Shown in pieces: positions 9,053 through 16,589 of a stretch of 64,000 nucleotides of DNA. The notes under the pieces were generated by a model that worked only from the letters and a program-made list of their open reading frames with translations, did no database searches and had not been told where the DNA came from. The stretch covers positions 1 to 64,000 of IMG/VR virus record IMGVR_UViG_3300028422_000919; one strand, given 5' to 3'. The position numbers and the translations under genes were made by a program. Positions within the stretch are counted from its first letter, which is position 1. Every line of letters begins with the position of its first letter. The DNA comes from a virus.

Positions 9053-9127
9053 GGGGTTCTTTTCTTTGAAAGCCGAATAGCAGATTCTTGGGTAGCTGGC
9101 GTGACGCATGTCACGCCGAACACTTTT

Positions 9128-9214
9128 GCGGCTGTGGGGAAATTGGGAGACCCGCCAGGTTGAGGGCCTGGTCCCCTTCGGGGGGTGTCGGTTCGAGCCC
9201 GATCAGCCGCACCA
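9128..9214 (+). tRNA. tRNA-Leu(GAG)
   Basis: Acceptor GCGGCTG/CAGCCGC, anticodon loop TTGAGGG, long class II variable arm, CCA encoded. Confidence 0.95.
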
Positions 9215-9215
9215 C

Positions 9216-9306
9216 GGAAGGGCAAGCCGATAGCTGGCGACGGCACTCCCCTGGAACGGGAGCGAGCTTCAAAAGGGCCTTCGGGGTTCGACCCCCCGTC
9301 CTTCCG
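9216..9306 (+). tRNA. tRNA-Ser(GGA)
   Basis: Acceptor GGAAGGG/TCCTTCC, anticodon loop CTGGAAC, long variable arm, T loop TTCGACC. A second Ser(GGA) gene lies at 10026. Confidence 0.93.
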
Positions 9307-9320
9307 CAACTTCGGAACCG

Positions 9321-9362
9321 GGTAACAAGGCAGGGGGTTCCGAGTAGGCATGTTCGAGAGGG
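9321..9362 (+). repeat. Direct repeat carrying a phage promoter
   Basis: About 42 bases nearly identical to 8729-8770. It contains GGTAAC (9321-9326), a 14-base spacer and CGAGTAG (9341-9347), so it is a promoter inside the tRNA array, between two Ser tRNAs. Confidence 0.75.
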
Positions 9363-9380
9363 GGAGCAATCCTCTGAAAT

Positions 9381-9470
9381 GGAGAGGCAAGCCGATAGCT
9401 GGCGACGGCACTCCACCGCTAATGGAGCGAGCTTTGACAAGCCTTCCGGGTTCGACCCCCGGTCTCTCCG
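9381..9470 (+). tRNA. tRNA-Ser(GCT)
   Basis: Acceptor GGAGAGG/TCTCTCC, anticodon loop CCGCTAA, long variable arm. D arm nearly identical to that of the Ser(GGA) gene upstream. Confidence 0.93.
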
Positions 9471-9626
9471 CCTCGCCCTACGGGGCAGACGTAGGTCTAA
9501 CGATGTGGGATCACTATCGGGGGCAGTTCCCGATAGGGTAGGCCCCCTGGGAGTCCCGGGGTAATGGGCTGCTTGTGTCCGAAGTTCAATCGGCACCCGA
9601 GCCTGCGGGGTTACAGCAGGTTGAAT

Positions 9627-9717
9627 GGGGCTGTGGTGGAATGTTGGTAGACACACAGGCTTCAGGTGCCTGTTCTGCGAAAGCGGAGTGAGGGTTCGAG
9701 TCCCTCCAGCCCCACCA
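9627..9717 (+). tRNA. tRNA-Leu(CAG)
   Basis: Acceptor GGGGCTG/CAGCCCC, anticodon loop TTCAGGT, long variable arm, CCA encoded. The 156 bases before it hold a perfect 8-bp hairpin (CTATCGGG/CCCGATAG, near 9513) but no recognisable gene. Confidence 0.95.
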
Positions 9718-9767
9718 ACCCGAGCCGACGGGGGCTCCCCAGAGTGGGAGCGGCAGTCGGCAACCAC

Positions 9768-9914
9768 GGGGGAGTGGCGTAATTGGCAAACGCATCGGTT
9801 GGTAGAACCGACATCCAATGTCTCCCGCTTTGGCTCTCGCACCTGGTCCTAGGATTGGGTGCTGCCGCCCGAAGCACACAAGCAGAAATGCAGGTTCGAG
9901 TCCTGCCTCCCCCA
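9768..9914 (+). tRNA. tRNA interrupted by a structured insertion (Leu-like body)
   Basis: Acceptor GGGGGAG/CTCCCCC, Leu-like D arm, anticodon stem TCGGT/ACCGA and T arm TGCAGG-TTCGAGT-CCTGC are all present. The region between anticodon arm and T arm is about 80 bases and contains the element at 9827-9883. The anticodon loop TGGTAGA lacks U33, so the identity is not assigned. Confidence 0.75.
9827..9883 (+). ncRNA. tRNA-insertion element, copy 1
   Basis: P1 GCTT/AAGC (9827-9830, 9872-9875), P2 GGC/GCC (9832-9834, 9867-9869), loop strands TCTC and TGCC, P3 hairpin closed by GCACC/GGTGC, then ACACAAGC. This is the most divergent copy at the 3' motif (the others have CTACAAGC or CTACACGC). Confidence 0.7.
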
Positions 9915-10025
9915 CATCTCTTTGGCCTCTCGTCGTCTGGGGAACGGCGCTTGAAGATACCTCCACGCACCTGTCTATCGGAGATACGGCAGGAGAGCCC
10001 AGAAGGGAGGAGAAGAGGCCACTTT

Positions 10026-10116
10026 GGAAGGGCCAGCCGATTGGAGACGGCAGCCGCTTGGAAAGCGGTCGAGCGTGATGAGCGCCTTCGGGGTTCGACT
10101 CCCCGTCCTTCCGCCA
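10026..10116 (+). tRNA. tRNA-Ser(GGA), second copy
   Basis: Acceptor GGAAGGG/TCCTTCC, anticodon loop TTGGAAA, long variable arm, CCA encoded. Confidence 0.93.
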
Positions 10117-10119
10117 CAC

Positions 10120-10260
10120 GGAGAGGACGCCCAACGGTGGGCAACCAGGCTGTAAACCTGGTGCTGTAAAGCACTTCATGCTCACGCCCTCCTCCCCTTT
10201 GCCGGGGGAGACCTGCGACGAGCCTACACGCAATAGGTGGTTCGACTCCATCCCTCTCCA
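10120..10260 (+). tRNA. tRNA-Tyr(GTA) interrupted before the T arm
   Basis: Acceptor GGAGAGG/CCTCTCC is perfect. Anticodon arm CCAGG-CTGTAAA-CCTGG gives GTA. A class II variable arm is followed by the insertion element (10180-10231) and then the T arm GGTGG-TTCGACT-CCATC. An uninterrupted Tyr(GTA) lies at 10455. Confidence 0.88.
10180..10231 (+). ncRNA. tRNA-insertion element, copy 2
   Basis: P1 GCTC/GAGC (10180-10183, 10220-10223), P2 CGC/GCG (10185-10187, 10215-10217), loop strands CCTC and ACCT, P3 CTCCCC/GGGGAG, then CTACACGC. P2 here is CGC/GCG where other copies have GAC/GTC, a compensated change. Confidence 0.85.
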
Positions 10261-10267
10261 CTTCTCT

Positions 10268-10343
10268 AGGTGCGTAGCTCAATTGGTAGAGCACTGGACT
10301 CCAAATCCAGCGGTTGGGGGTTCGAGTCCCTCCGCACCTGCCA
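10268..10343 (+). tRNA. tRNA-Trp(CCA)
   Basis: Acceptor AGGTGCG/CGCACCT, anticodon loop CTCCAAA, CCA encoded. Confidence 0.96.
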
Positions 10344-10377
10344 AAGGTGGCCATCCGACCTTAAACGGGTGGAGCAT

Positions 10378-10453
10378 GGGTTGGTAGCTCAATTGGTAGA
10401 GCAAGGGACTGAAAATCCCTGTGTCGGCGGTTCGATTCCGCCCCGGCCCACCA
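10378..10453 (+). tRNA. tRNA-Phe(GAA)
   Basis: Acceptor GGGTTGG/CCGGCCC with two G-U pairs, anticodon loop CTGAAAA, CCA encoded. Confidence 0.95.
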
Positions 10454-10454
10454 T

Positions 10455-10536
10455 GGGGTAGCGGCGACGATGGCGAGTCGCAGCAGACTGTAAATCTGCC
10501 GCTTCGGCTTAGTAGGTTCGAGTCCTACCTACCCCA
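10455..10536 (+). tRNA. tRNA-Tyr(GTA), uninterrupted
   Basis: Acceptor GGGGTAG/CTACCCC, anticodon loop CTGTAAA, class II variable arm. Starts 1 base after the CCA of tRNA-Phe. Confidence 0.95.
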
Positions 10537-10571
10537 ATCACGGTTAGAGAGTTGACTGAGTGACTGCAAGA

Positions 10572-10655
10572 GCCTGGGTGGCGAATTTGGTAGACGCACC
10601 AGACTTAGGATCTGGTGGCCTTCGGGCCGGGCGGGTTCGAGTCCCGTCCCAGGCA
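10572..10655 (+). tRNA. tRNA-Leu(TAG)
   Basis: Acceptor GCCTGGG/CCCAGGC, anticodon loop CTTAGGA, long variable arm. Confidence 0.95.
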
Positions 10656-10718
10656 CCTCCGGGTGTCAAGAAGACTACGCCTTGGAGTACGGTTCAGCAA
10701 CCGACGGGAGAGCAGACC

Positions 10719-10934
10719 ATGCTGGGACATATGACCGACGAGGCTTTGGCGGATGAGGAGAGGTTCCTCACCGACCGACTGGCCGCCGTCCGGGCCGAAA
10801 GGCAGCAGAGGGCCAAGGCGTTCTCGATCTCTAAGTGGGGGCAGCAGGGCTCCGACGCCTTCGAGTTGGCCTGGAGGGCCGTCTGGAACCAGCCGTCACC
10901 CATCCGGAGTCTGTTCCTGGTCGACCAACCCTGA
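10719..10934 (+). CDS. Unknown 71-aa helical protein
   Basis: The start is set at the ATG preceded by GGGAG, because a longer frame would run through tRNA-Leu(TAG). The product is a charged helix (EALADEERFLTDRLAAVRAE) with a Trp-rich second half. It sits between two Leu tRNA genes. No family recognised. Confidence 0.6.
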   Translation: MLGHMTDEALADEERFLTDRLAAVRAERQQRAKAFSISKWGQQGSDAFELAWRAVWNQPSPIRSLFLVDQP

Positions 10935-11014
10935 GGCCAGTCGACTCCTTTTTGCTCCACTTAGGTGTGGGGGACTTTCCACTCGTCCCTCCAACTACGG
11001 CTTTATGGTCTGAC

Positions 11015-11098
11015 GGGGGTGTTGTGAATTTGGTATAACAGCCCGACTCAAAATCGGGTGGTCTTGCGGCCGTGCGGGTTCGAGTCCCGCCACCCCCA
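11015..11098 (+). tRNA. tRNA-Leu(CAA)
   Basis: Acceptor GGGGGTG/CACCCCC, anticodon loop CTCAAAA, long variable arm. Confidence 0.95.
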
Positions 11099-11114
11099 CT
11101 TTTCGGTGGCCTCC

Positions 11115-11141
11115 GGTAACATTTCTACCCGCTAGGGGTAG
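11115..11141 (+). promoter_or_regulatory. Phage promoter for RNA ligase
   Basis: GGTAAC at 11115-11120, 14-base spacer, GGGGTAG at 11135-11141, 70 bases before the ligase start. Confidence 0.75.
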
Positions 11142-11210
11142 GCGCTACACCGGGCATATCCGCCCACCCCTTCCCTGTGGAGTCATCACGCAGGGGGATA
11201 GGTTGGAGTC

Positions 11211-12245
11211 ATGAAGAAGTTCACGCACATTGAGGCGTTCCACCAGGTCGCCAGAGCCGTAGCCAAGGTGAACGGGGATCCCCAGATTCCCGACAGGCAC
11301 AAGGTCTGGGGGCCAGTCCTTTTCCGAGGGACGGTCAAGATCCACGGTACGAATGCCGGGGTTGCGCTGACCTCCGACGCCATCGTCCCCCAGTCCAGAT
11401 CCCGGGAGCTGGCACTCGGTGACGACAATCTCGGCTGGGCTCAGTTCGTGTCGGGCGAGGACCAGAAGCAGGCCATCCGGGAGATCGAAGCCGTCATCCG
11501 CAAGGAGCAGGGTATCAACCCCGAGGACAAGCTGACTCTTTTCGGGGAATGGTGTGGGCCAGGTATCCAGAAGGGATGCGGCATCCACCAAGTCCCCCAG
11601 AAGATGTGGGTCCTGTTCGCCGTTGTCCTGGGTGATGGCGACGACGCCCGGTACCTGAATGCAATTCCTGAGATTGGGGACAAGTACGCAGCGGCGAGCA
11701 TCTACTCCATCCTGGACGGAGGACCCAAATGGGAACTGACAGTGGACTTCAACGACCGGGCCTCGCTGGAGGCTGCAGCGGAGAGAGCCACTGAGCTGAC
11801 GGCCGAGGTAGAGCGGCAGTGTCCATGGGCCGCCCGCTTCGGCGCCGAGGGCATTGGGGAGGGCATTGTGTGGACCCCAATGGGCGACCACTGGGGGGAC
11901 ACCCGCCTATTCTTCAAGACCAAGGGAATCCTGCACAAGCAGGCTTCCCCTAGGGAGGGGAAGACCCAGATCCGGGTAGATCCCAGCATGAGGGCTTCTG
12001 CCCAGGAGTTCGTGGACAGTATGCTCGACGAGGATCGCCTCCAACAGGGGGTGGATTTCCTCCGGGAGCAGGGGATGGCGTTGGAGCCCCGATCTATCGG
12101 GGAGTTCCTGAAGTGGATCAGCCAGGATGTGCAACGTGAGGGAGCCTCCGATCTGGAGGTCAGTGGCCTGGAGTGGAAGGTGGTCTCCAAGGCGGTCAGC
12201 AACACGGCCCGCAACTGGTTCCTGAAGTTGTTGCACGAACTGTAG
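11211..12245 (+). CDS. RNA ligase, T4 Rnl2 family
   Basis: 344 aa. Nucleotidyltransferase motif I KIHGTNAG (Lys is the AMP acceptor), motif III LFGEWCGPGI, motif IV EGIVW and motif V LFFKTKG occur in order, as in T4 Rnl2, with a helical C-terminal region. Rnl2 enzymes seal 3'-OH/5'-phosphate nicks in RNA, typically to repair tRNA cut by host nucleases. It has its own phage promoter and lies in tRNA array 1. With RtcB (3'-phosphate/5'-OH ligation) and KptA the phage carries two complementary ligation routes. Start: ATG preceded by GGGGATAGGTTGGAGTC. Confidence 0.93.
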   Translation: MKKFTHIEAFHQVARAVAKVNGDPQIPDRHKVWGPVLFRGTVKIHGTNAGVALTSDAIVPQSRSRELALGDDNLGWAQFVSGEDQKQAIREIEAVIRKEQGINPEDKLTLFGEWCGPGIQKGCGIHQVPQKMWVLFAVVLGDGDDARYLNAIPEIGDKYAAASIYSILDGGPKWELTVDFNDRASLEAAAERATELTAEVERQCPWAARFGAEGIGEGIVWTPMGDHWGDTRLFFKTKGILHKQASPREGKTQIRVDPSMRASAQEFVDSMLDEDRLQQGVDFLREQGMALEPRSIGEFLKWISQDVQREGASDLEVSGLEWKVVSKAVSNTARNWFLKLLHEL

Positions 12246-12405
12246 AGGAACAACTACCTGCCTCGGGTCGTGGACAGCAACCCCTTCCTTGGACAGGTAG
12301 CCAGCAGCCAGACGATCGGCCCTGTGTCAAGTCGGTATAGCAGGGGGTCGGGAACCTCGGATCGGACCGACACCGTACCCGAGGCCACTTGGTGGGCTGG
12401 CATTT

Positions 12406-12478
12406 GCCGCCGTAGCTCAGTTGGTAGAGTGCCACATTGGTAATGTGGAGGTCCCCGGTTCAATTCCGGGCGGCGGCT
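12406..12478 (+). tRNA. tRNA-Thr(GGT)
   Basis: Acceptor GCCGCCG/CGGCGGC, anticodon loop TTGGTAA. The 160 bases before it contain only inverted repeats (CTACCTG/CAGGTAG and others) and no gene. Confidence 0.95.
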
Positions 12479-12538
12479 CTCGGTGAAAAGCCAATAGGGT
12501 GGCTCCTGTAGGGAAACACAACCCTGCGGAGGTCCCCT

Positions 12539-13099
12539 ATGAGTCTCGACCTGTTTCAGCTAACCGATGACGTGGTTGTCCAGTTCAAGGGTGACTCTAT
12601 GACTGCTCTTGCCGGCCCTACCCTCCGAGGGACCGGGTGGCGAGGTGGGCAGTGGGTTCAGTATGTGACTCCCACAGGGGTGGACGACTTCGTTGTCGAG
12701 GCCAGCGATGGGAACCTGGCAACGGGATTCCTGATTTTCCCCTCTGAGGGGTACGCAGAGCAGTCTGACTGGGGAGCTGTCGGGAACTATACGGGAGTGG
12801 TACTCCGCTCTGAGAACGGCTCCGGCAATAGCACCGTTACGTTCATGGCGGGCGGAGGACGAATGCTGTTCCGGATGTTCGAGACGGTGGCCCTCGACGC
12901 TTTCGGTAACAGGGCTGGAGGTCCGATCGCATACACCCTTAACCAGGATCTCAAAATTTCGGAGAACGGATTTCTCTGCAACGATTCCGATGTGAACCTT
13001 GCCGTTGCGGGGGTCACATCCCCCCAGATTGTGGGGAAATGCTCGTTGGTCCCGGCCGCCCGGAATGGGTTCCGCCTAGGGCTTGACCTCAAATACTGA
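12539..13099 (+). CDS. Probable virion or decoration protein, unrecognised family
   Basis: 186 aa, almost entirely predicted beta strands and turns, rich in Gly, Ser, Thr and Val, few charged residues, no signal peptide. The start has GGAGG 6 bases upstream, and a small hairpin (AGCCA/TGGCT) precedes it. It is flanked on both sides by Thr tRNAs and has no operon partner. The composition fits phage head-decoration or tail proteins, but I do not recognise a family. Confidence 0.6.
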   Translation: MSLDLFQLTDDVVVQFKGDSMTALAGPTLRGTGWRGGQWVQYVTPTGVDDFVVEASDGNLATGFLIFPSEGYAEQSDWGAVGNYTGVVLRSENGSGNSTVTFMAGGGRMLFRMFETVALDAFGNRAGGPIAYTLNQDLKISENGFLCNDSDVNLAVAGVTSPQIVGKCSLVPAARNGFRLGLDLKY

Positions 13100-13101
13100 A
13101 C

Positions 13102-13174
13102 GCCGACGTAGCTCAGTTGGTAGAGCACCGCCCTCGTAATGCGGTTGTCGCCGGTTCGATTCCGGCCGCCGGCT
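13102..13174 (+). tRNA. tRNA-Thr(CGT)
   Basis: Acceptor GCCGACG/CGCCGGC with one A-C mismatch, anticodon loop CTCGTAA, T arm GCCGG-TTCGATT-CCGGC. Confidence 0.9.
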
Positions 13175-13454
13175 CACTGGTCCGTATTTCGCAGTGGGTA
13201 GGAGAGCTGAAGGTTTGTTTGGGATGCTGCCTAGAAGGGCACATCCCCTCATGAGCTACAGACATACTTCCTGACATGGTATTGTGCTACTTGGTTCAGC
13301 AAAGCCTAATTCCGAGCGGTACAGTTGGGTTGAGAGTAGACCACGGATGAGTTCATTGTCCGGTATGGTCATGTCCGGGAGAAGATGAGGAAGAGTGGAT
13401 GACGGCACACGCTGAGTGCTATTCCAGCCACGGTGGATTTAACATCCGCCATAT

Positions 13455-13525
13455 GCCCCTGAAGCATTGTGGTGATGCAGCGGAGTTGTAACCCGCAGAC
13501 CGGGGTTCAATTCCCCGCAGGGGCT
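13455..13525 (+). tRNA. tRNA-Thr(TGT)
   Basis: Acceptor GCCCCTG/CAGGGGC, anticodon loop GTTGTAA, mismatch at the bottom of the anticodon stem. The 280 bases before it (13175-13454) hold a hairpin GGGATG/CATCCC near 13222-13250 but no gene. Confidence 0.88.
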
Positions 13526-13661
13526 CACATCGGGAATCGAATTCGGCAAGGCGTAGGGAGGCCACGATAACCGACAACAGGGCAGCCCCTCCTATAGGTG
13601 AAGCCCGAAGAGTTCTTGGTTCCCCTGACCCCCACACCCATCTCAATCTGTTTCCTCACCT

Positions 13662-13700
13662 GAACTCCCGTCGGCCGATGCCGGCGGGAGTTCTCTTTTT
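13662..13700 (+). terminator. Intrinsic terminator
   Basis: GAACTCCCG pairs with CGGGAGTTC with extra GC pairs inside, followed by CTCTTTTT. Confidence 0.85.
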
Positions 13701-13714
13701 GTTGCAGCCGGAAT

Positions 13715-13743
13715 TTGAAAATTCAAAATGAGGCTGCTACCTT
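13715..13743 (+). promoter_or_regulatory. Sigma-70-like promoter of HNH gene
   Basis: TTGAAA at 13715-13720, 17-base spacer, TACCTT at 13738-13743. The ATG follows 7 bases later, so the mRNA would be leaderless or nearly so. Confidence 0.55.
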
Positions 13744-13749
13744 GAGGGC

Positions 13750-14307
13750 ATGAGGACCCCGAACACCACATGTGCGACGTGCGGGAAGCCCATCTACAGG
13801 CAGCCTTCCACGTTGGCTCGAACCCGCAATGCGTACTGCTCTCGCAAATGCCAGGGGGCTCCTAAACCGGCTTCCCTGCCTCGGCAGATGACGTGCCCCA
13901 CCTGTGGGGCTACCTTCGAGGTCGCCTTCGGAAAAAAGCGGAAGTTCTGCTCCCGGGCGTGCGCCAACAAGGGGCGGCGGGGTATCCAATATACAGGCTC
14001 ACGCAAGGTGAACCTCAAGACCACCTTACTCCTGGAGCTTCGGCGCAGGTCGGGGTCCAAGTGCTGCATGGTGAAAGGGTGCTCGTACAATCGAACCCTG
14101 GACCTCCACCGCCTGGTCCCCGGAAAAGAGGGGGGTTTGTACGAGGTGGGGAACGCCTTCTCCCTGTGCCCCAACCACCACGCAGAGTTCCACCGGGGGT
14201 TGATCTCGTTGTCCAAGGTGTCAGACTTCGAGCTGGAGGCCGTCGATCTGGGGTTCCCCGATCAACTCGCCAAGTTCAACATCACTGGAAGCGATCCGGC
14301 TGGATGA
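13750..14307 (+). CDS. HNH endonuclease with two zinc-finger motifs
   Basis: 185 aa. Two Cys-rich motifs (TCATCGKP with CSRKC; CPTCGATF with CSRAC) precede an HNH core: LDLHRLVPG, then NAFSLCPNHHAEFH. Such genes are usually homing or intron-free mobile endonucleases. The gene stands alone after a terminator, has its own sigma-70-like promoter, and its last 21 bases overlap the 5' end of tRNA-Ser(TGA), which suits insertion next to a tRNA. Confidence 0.85.
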   Translation: MRTPNTTCATCGKPIYRQPSTLARTRNAYCSRKCQGAPKPASLPRQMTCPTCGATFEVAFGKKRKFCSRACANKGRRGIQYTGSRKVNLKTTLLLELRRRSGSKCCMVKGCSYNRTLDLHRLVPGKEGGLYEVGNAFSLCPNHHAEFHRGLISLSKVSDFELEAVDLGFPDQLAKFNITGSDPAG

Positions 14308-14379
14308 GGGACCTGTCTTGAAAACAGGCAGCACGGTCCGGCGACGGCCGTGCTGGGGGTTCGAGTCCCCCCGCTTCCG
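14287..14379 (+). tRNA. tRNA-Ser(TGA)
   Basis: Acceptor GGAAGCG/CGCTTCC, anticodon loop CTTGAAA, long variable arm. The 5' end overlaps the HNH reading frame. Confidence 0.93.
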
Positions 14380-14407
14380 CTTTTCGGGGCAGTGCATGTA
14401 ACCTCTC

Positions 14408-14653
14408 GTGTTGGTCACGGGAGAGATTCCCCTGGACGGTCAAGGCAATCTGGACAAAGGTCGGAAGGCCGTGTTCATCATCCACGGGTGGGCCTGGAAA
14501 CAAGAGGTCCGAGCCAATTTTCGGTCGGCCGGGATGCCCAAGCCGTGCTATTTCGTAGCACGGGAAGCCCTGCACACGGAACTCCCCCTCAAAGATCACC
14601 CCACACACCCGTTCGATGATGCAGAAGAGCTGGACCTGGGCGGAATCCTGTAG
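14408..14653 (+). CDS. Unknown 81-aa protein
   Basis: Frame from a GTG start without a clear ribosome site. The middle (KAVFIIHGWAWKQEVRANFRSAG) and the acidic C-terminus look protein-like, but no family is recognised and the start is unsure. Confidence 0.45.
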   Translation: MLVTGEIPLDGQGNLDKGRKAVFIIHGWAWKQEVRANFRSAGMPKPCYFVAREALHTELPLKDHPTHPFDDAEELDLGGIL

Positions 14654-14687
14654 CCCAACCCTCTCCCCCACCCTCCGCTTCTCGGGC

Positions 14688-14714
14688 GGTATTGCAGCCT
14701 TCAGCGTGGAGTAG
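14688..14714 (+). promoter_or_regulatory. Weak phage-type promoter
   Basis: GGTATT, 14-base spacer, GGAGTAG, 30 bases before the deoxyribosyltransferase-Nudix gene. The -35 differs from consensus at two positions. Confidence 0.4.
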
Positions 14715-14744
14715 AGGTTCCGGACCCTTCACGGGAGGAGAGCC

Positions 14745-16004
14745 ATGCAAGTCGTCTATGCCGCCGAGGAAGCCCCGCTGACGCTGACCAAGTCGATGTT
14801 CCTGGCGGGCCCGAGCCCCAGAGACCCCCGACACCCCAACTGGCGCAACGAGGCCCTGGAGATCCTGGATGGCCTGGGGTACGACGGGGTCGTGTTCATC
14901 CCCCTGCCCCGGGACGGACAGTGGGACCACAGCTACATCGAGCAGGTGGACTGGGAGAATGAGTACCTGAACATGGCCGACACGATCGTGTTCTGGGTTC
15001 CCCGGGATCTCACCGTGGTCGAGGACGTGCCCGAGGGATCGTCCGCCGAGAAGGCCATGAGCCTCCCGGCCTTCACCACCAACATGGAGTTCGGGTACTG
15101 GGTGACCAGCGGCAAGGCTGTCCTGGGCTGCCCCCACGGCGCCTCCAATGTCCGATACCTCCAGCATCACGCCGGCCTGGAAGCCGTCCCCATGTCCAAT
15201 ACATTGGAGGGCACTCTCCGCCTGGCCGTGGACAAGCTGGGGGCGGGTGCAAGTCGGATCGGAGGAGAGCGGGAGGTCCCCCTGCACATCTGGAAGCTCC
15301 CCCACTTCCAGGGCTGGTACAGGAGCCAGGTCGAAGCTGGCAACCATCTGGAAGGAGCTAAGCTCCTGTGGTCTTTCCGAGTCGGTCCGGCGAAGGGGTT
15401 CACTTTCGCCTATGCCCTCCACGTCAACGTCCACATCGCCGTCGAGGGCCGCAACAAGGTCAATGAGTTCATCTTCGGCCGTCCCGACATCACCACCATC
15501 GTGGCCTACCGTTATCCCCGTTACCTTGGGGGCAGGGTGGTCGATACGGAGGCAGTGTTCGAGGACACTGAGGTTGCCATTATCCGGGAGTTCCGGTCCG
15601 CTGCCCGCACCCGAGACGGGTTCGTGAGAGAGTTCCCGGGCGGGTCGAGTTGGAAGCCAGAAGAGAACCCGTTCGTGACTATGACCCATGAGCTGGAGGA
15701 AGAGACGGGGTTGGGGGAATCCGCCGGGTTCTCCATCGACCCCAGGCGCCTCCGCAAGATCGGATCCCGTCAGATCTGTGGGAGTTTGAGTGTTCACCAG
15801 GCCCACGTTTTCTCCTGTGAGCTGACCGAAACCGAGATGGGATACCTGAAGAAGCAGGAAAAGACCAACATCACCCATGGAGTCGTCGAAGAAAGTGAGC
15901 GCACTTACGTCGAAGTGCGCCTCCTGGGTGACATGCTGAAGGCGGATAACAACGACATCGACTGGTCGATGCTTGGGATGGTCCTGACTGCCATCCTCCA
16001 GTAA
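14745..16004 (+). CDS. Nucleoside 2-deoxyribosyltransferase-like / Nudix fusion
   Basis: 419 aa. The first ~170 residues fit the nucleoside 2-deoxyribosyltransferase family (FLAGPSPR; a Trp-rich strand with NMADTIVFWVPRDL; MEFGYW). The second half has a Nudix box: GGSSWKPE, seven residues, then HELEEETGL, matching GX5EX7REUXEEXGU except His for the Arg. The pairing suggests removal or recycling of a modified nucleotide or a ribosylated compound. The substrate is unknown, and a role in NAD+/ADP-ribose handling is only suggested by the many NAD genes nearby. ATG preceded by GGGAGGAGAGCC. Confidence 0.8.
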   Translation: MQVVYAAEEAPLTLTKSMFLAGPSPRDPRHPNWRNEALEILDGLGYDGVVFIPLPRDGQWDHSYIEQVDWENEYLNMADTIVFWVPRDLTVVEDVPEGSSAEKAMSLPAFTTNMEFGYWVTSGKAVLGCPHGASNVRYLQHHAGLEAVPMSNTLEGTLRLAVDKLGAGASRIGGEREVPLHIWKLPHFQGWYRSQVEAGNHLEGAKLLWSFRVGPAKGFTFAYALHVNVHIAVEGRNKVNEFIFGRPDITTIVAYRYPRYLGGRVVDTEAVFEDTEVAIIREFRSAARTRDGFVREFPGGSSWKPEENPFVTMTHELEEETGLGESAGFSIDPRRLRKIGSRQICGSLSVHQAHVFSCELTETEMGYLKKQEKTNITHGVVEESERTYVEVRLLGDMLKADNNDIDWSMLGMVLTAILQ

Positions 16005-16010
16005 CCCCGC

Positions 16011-16310
16011 TCAATGAACCATGATAGCGCCGGGGTCCTTATACACCTTGACCACGGGGATCAGCCCGAAGACCTCCCAGCACCTGAGACACCGGACGTG
16101 TACTACGTCCTCTTCCTCGTCCACGCCCACCATCGAGAGGGTGGGGTCCAGGTCTTGTATGCCCCCTTCGATGTCCCTCACCTGCATCCCAACGGCCGAG
16201 AACAAATGGCTTGACTGACAGTACGGGCACTTGATCCCGAAGATCAGTGCCTGGTCTTCTTTTCCCGTCACGTCGAAGAACATGTTGCTGCCAACCATCT
16301 GTAACCCCAT
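16011..16310 (-). CDS. Unknown zinc-ribbon protein, about 99 aa
   Basis: Two CxxC pairs (CPYC and CLRC) separated by about 45 residues suggest one zinc ribbon. The frame can extend to 16358; I prefer the internal ATG at 16310 but no ribosome site settles it. Convergent with the deoxyribosyltransferase-Nudix gene. Confidence 0.55.
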   Translation of the reverse strand: MGLQMVGSNMFFDVTGKEDQALIFGIKCPYCQSSHLFSAVGMQVRDIEGGIQDLDPTLSMVGVDEEEDVVHVRCLRCWEVFGLIPVVKVYKDPGAIMVH

Positions 16311-16440
16311 CCTACCATAGATCCGGGATAGGGTCCCCACCGGATGTGGGGATGCCAATGGTTCGCTGCCTCATCGAAATTTGGGGTGCGCTTGGTTGGT
16401 CTCGAACAGAGGGGTATGGGATTCTGTCTTACCTCAACAA

Positions 16441-16589
16441 GAAACCGTGGTCATAGACCCCAGGTCTGAGCTTGTCGGACAGAACCTTGAAGGCGTCCTG
16501 GAGATCAGCCCACCCCGTCGGGAACAGGTCCCTCCAGAGGTGCTTGAGTTGGTACACTCCAGCATCCCAAGCCATCAAGTGCAGCTCAG
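16441..16589 (-). pseudogene. Duplicated 3' end of the DNA methyltransferase gene
   Basis: 149 bases nearly identical (about 5 differences) to 24530-24678, the last ~50 codons of the methyltransferase. The copy abuts the stop codon of pth2 at 16590 exactly. It has no start of its own and is best read as a fragment left by recombination. Confidence 0.85.

Noticed and set aside
9111-10354. Several long minus-strand frames across tRNA array 1
   Set aside because: They are antisense to tRNA genes and repeat tRNA-derived peptides (T-arm sequences read backwards).
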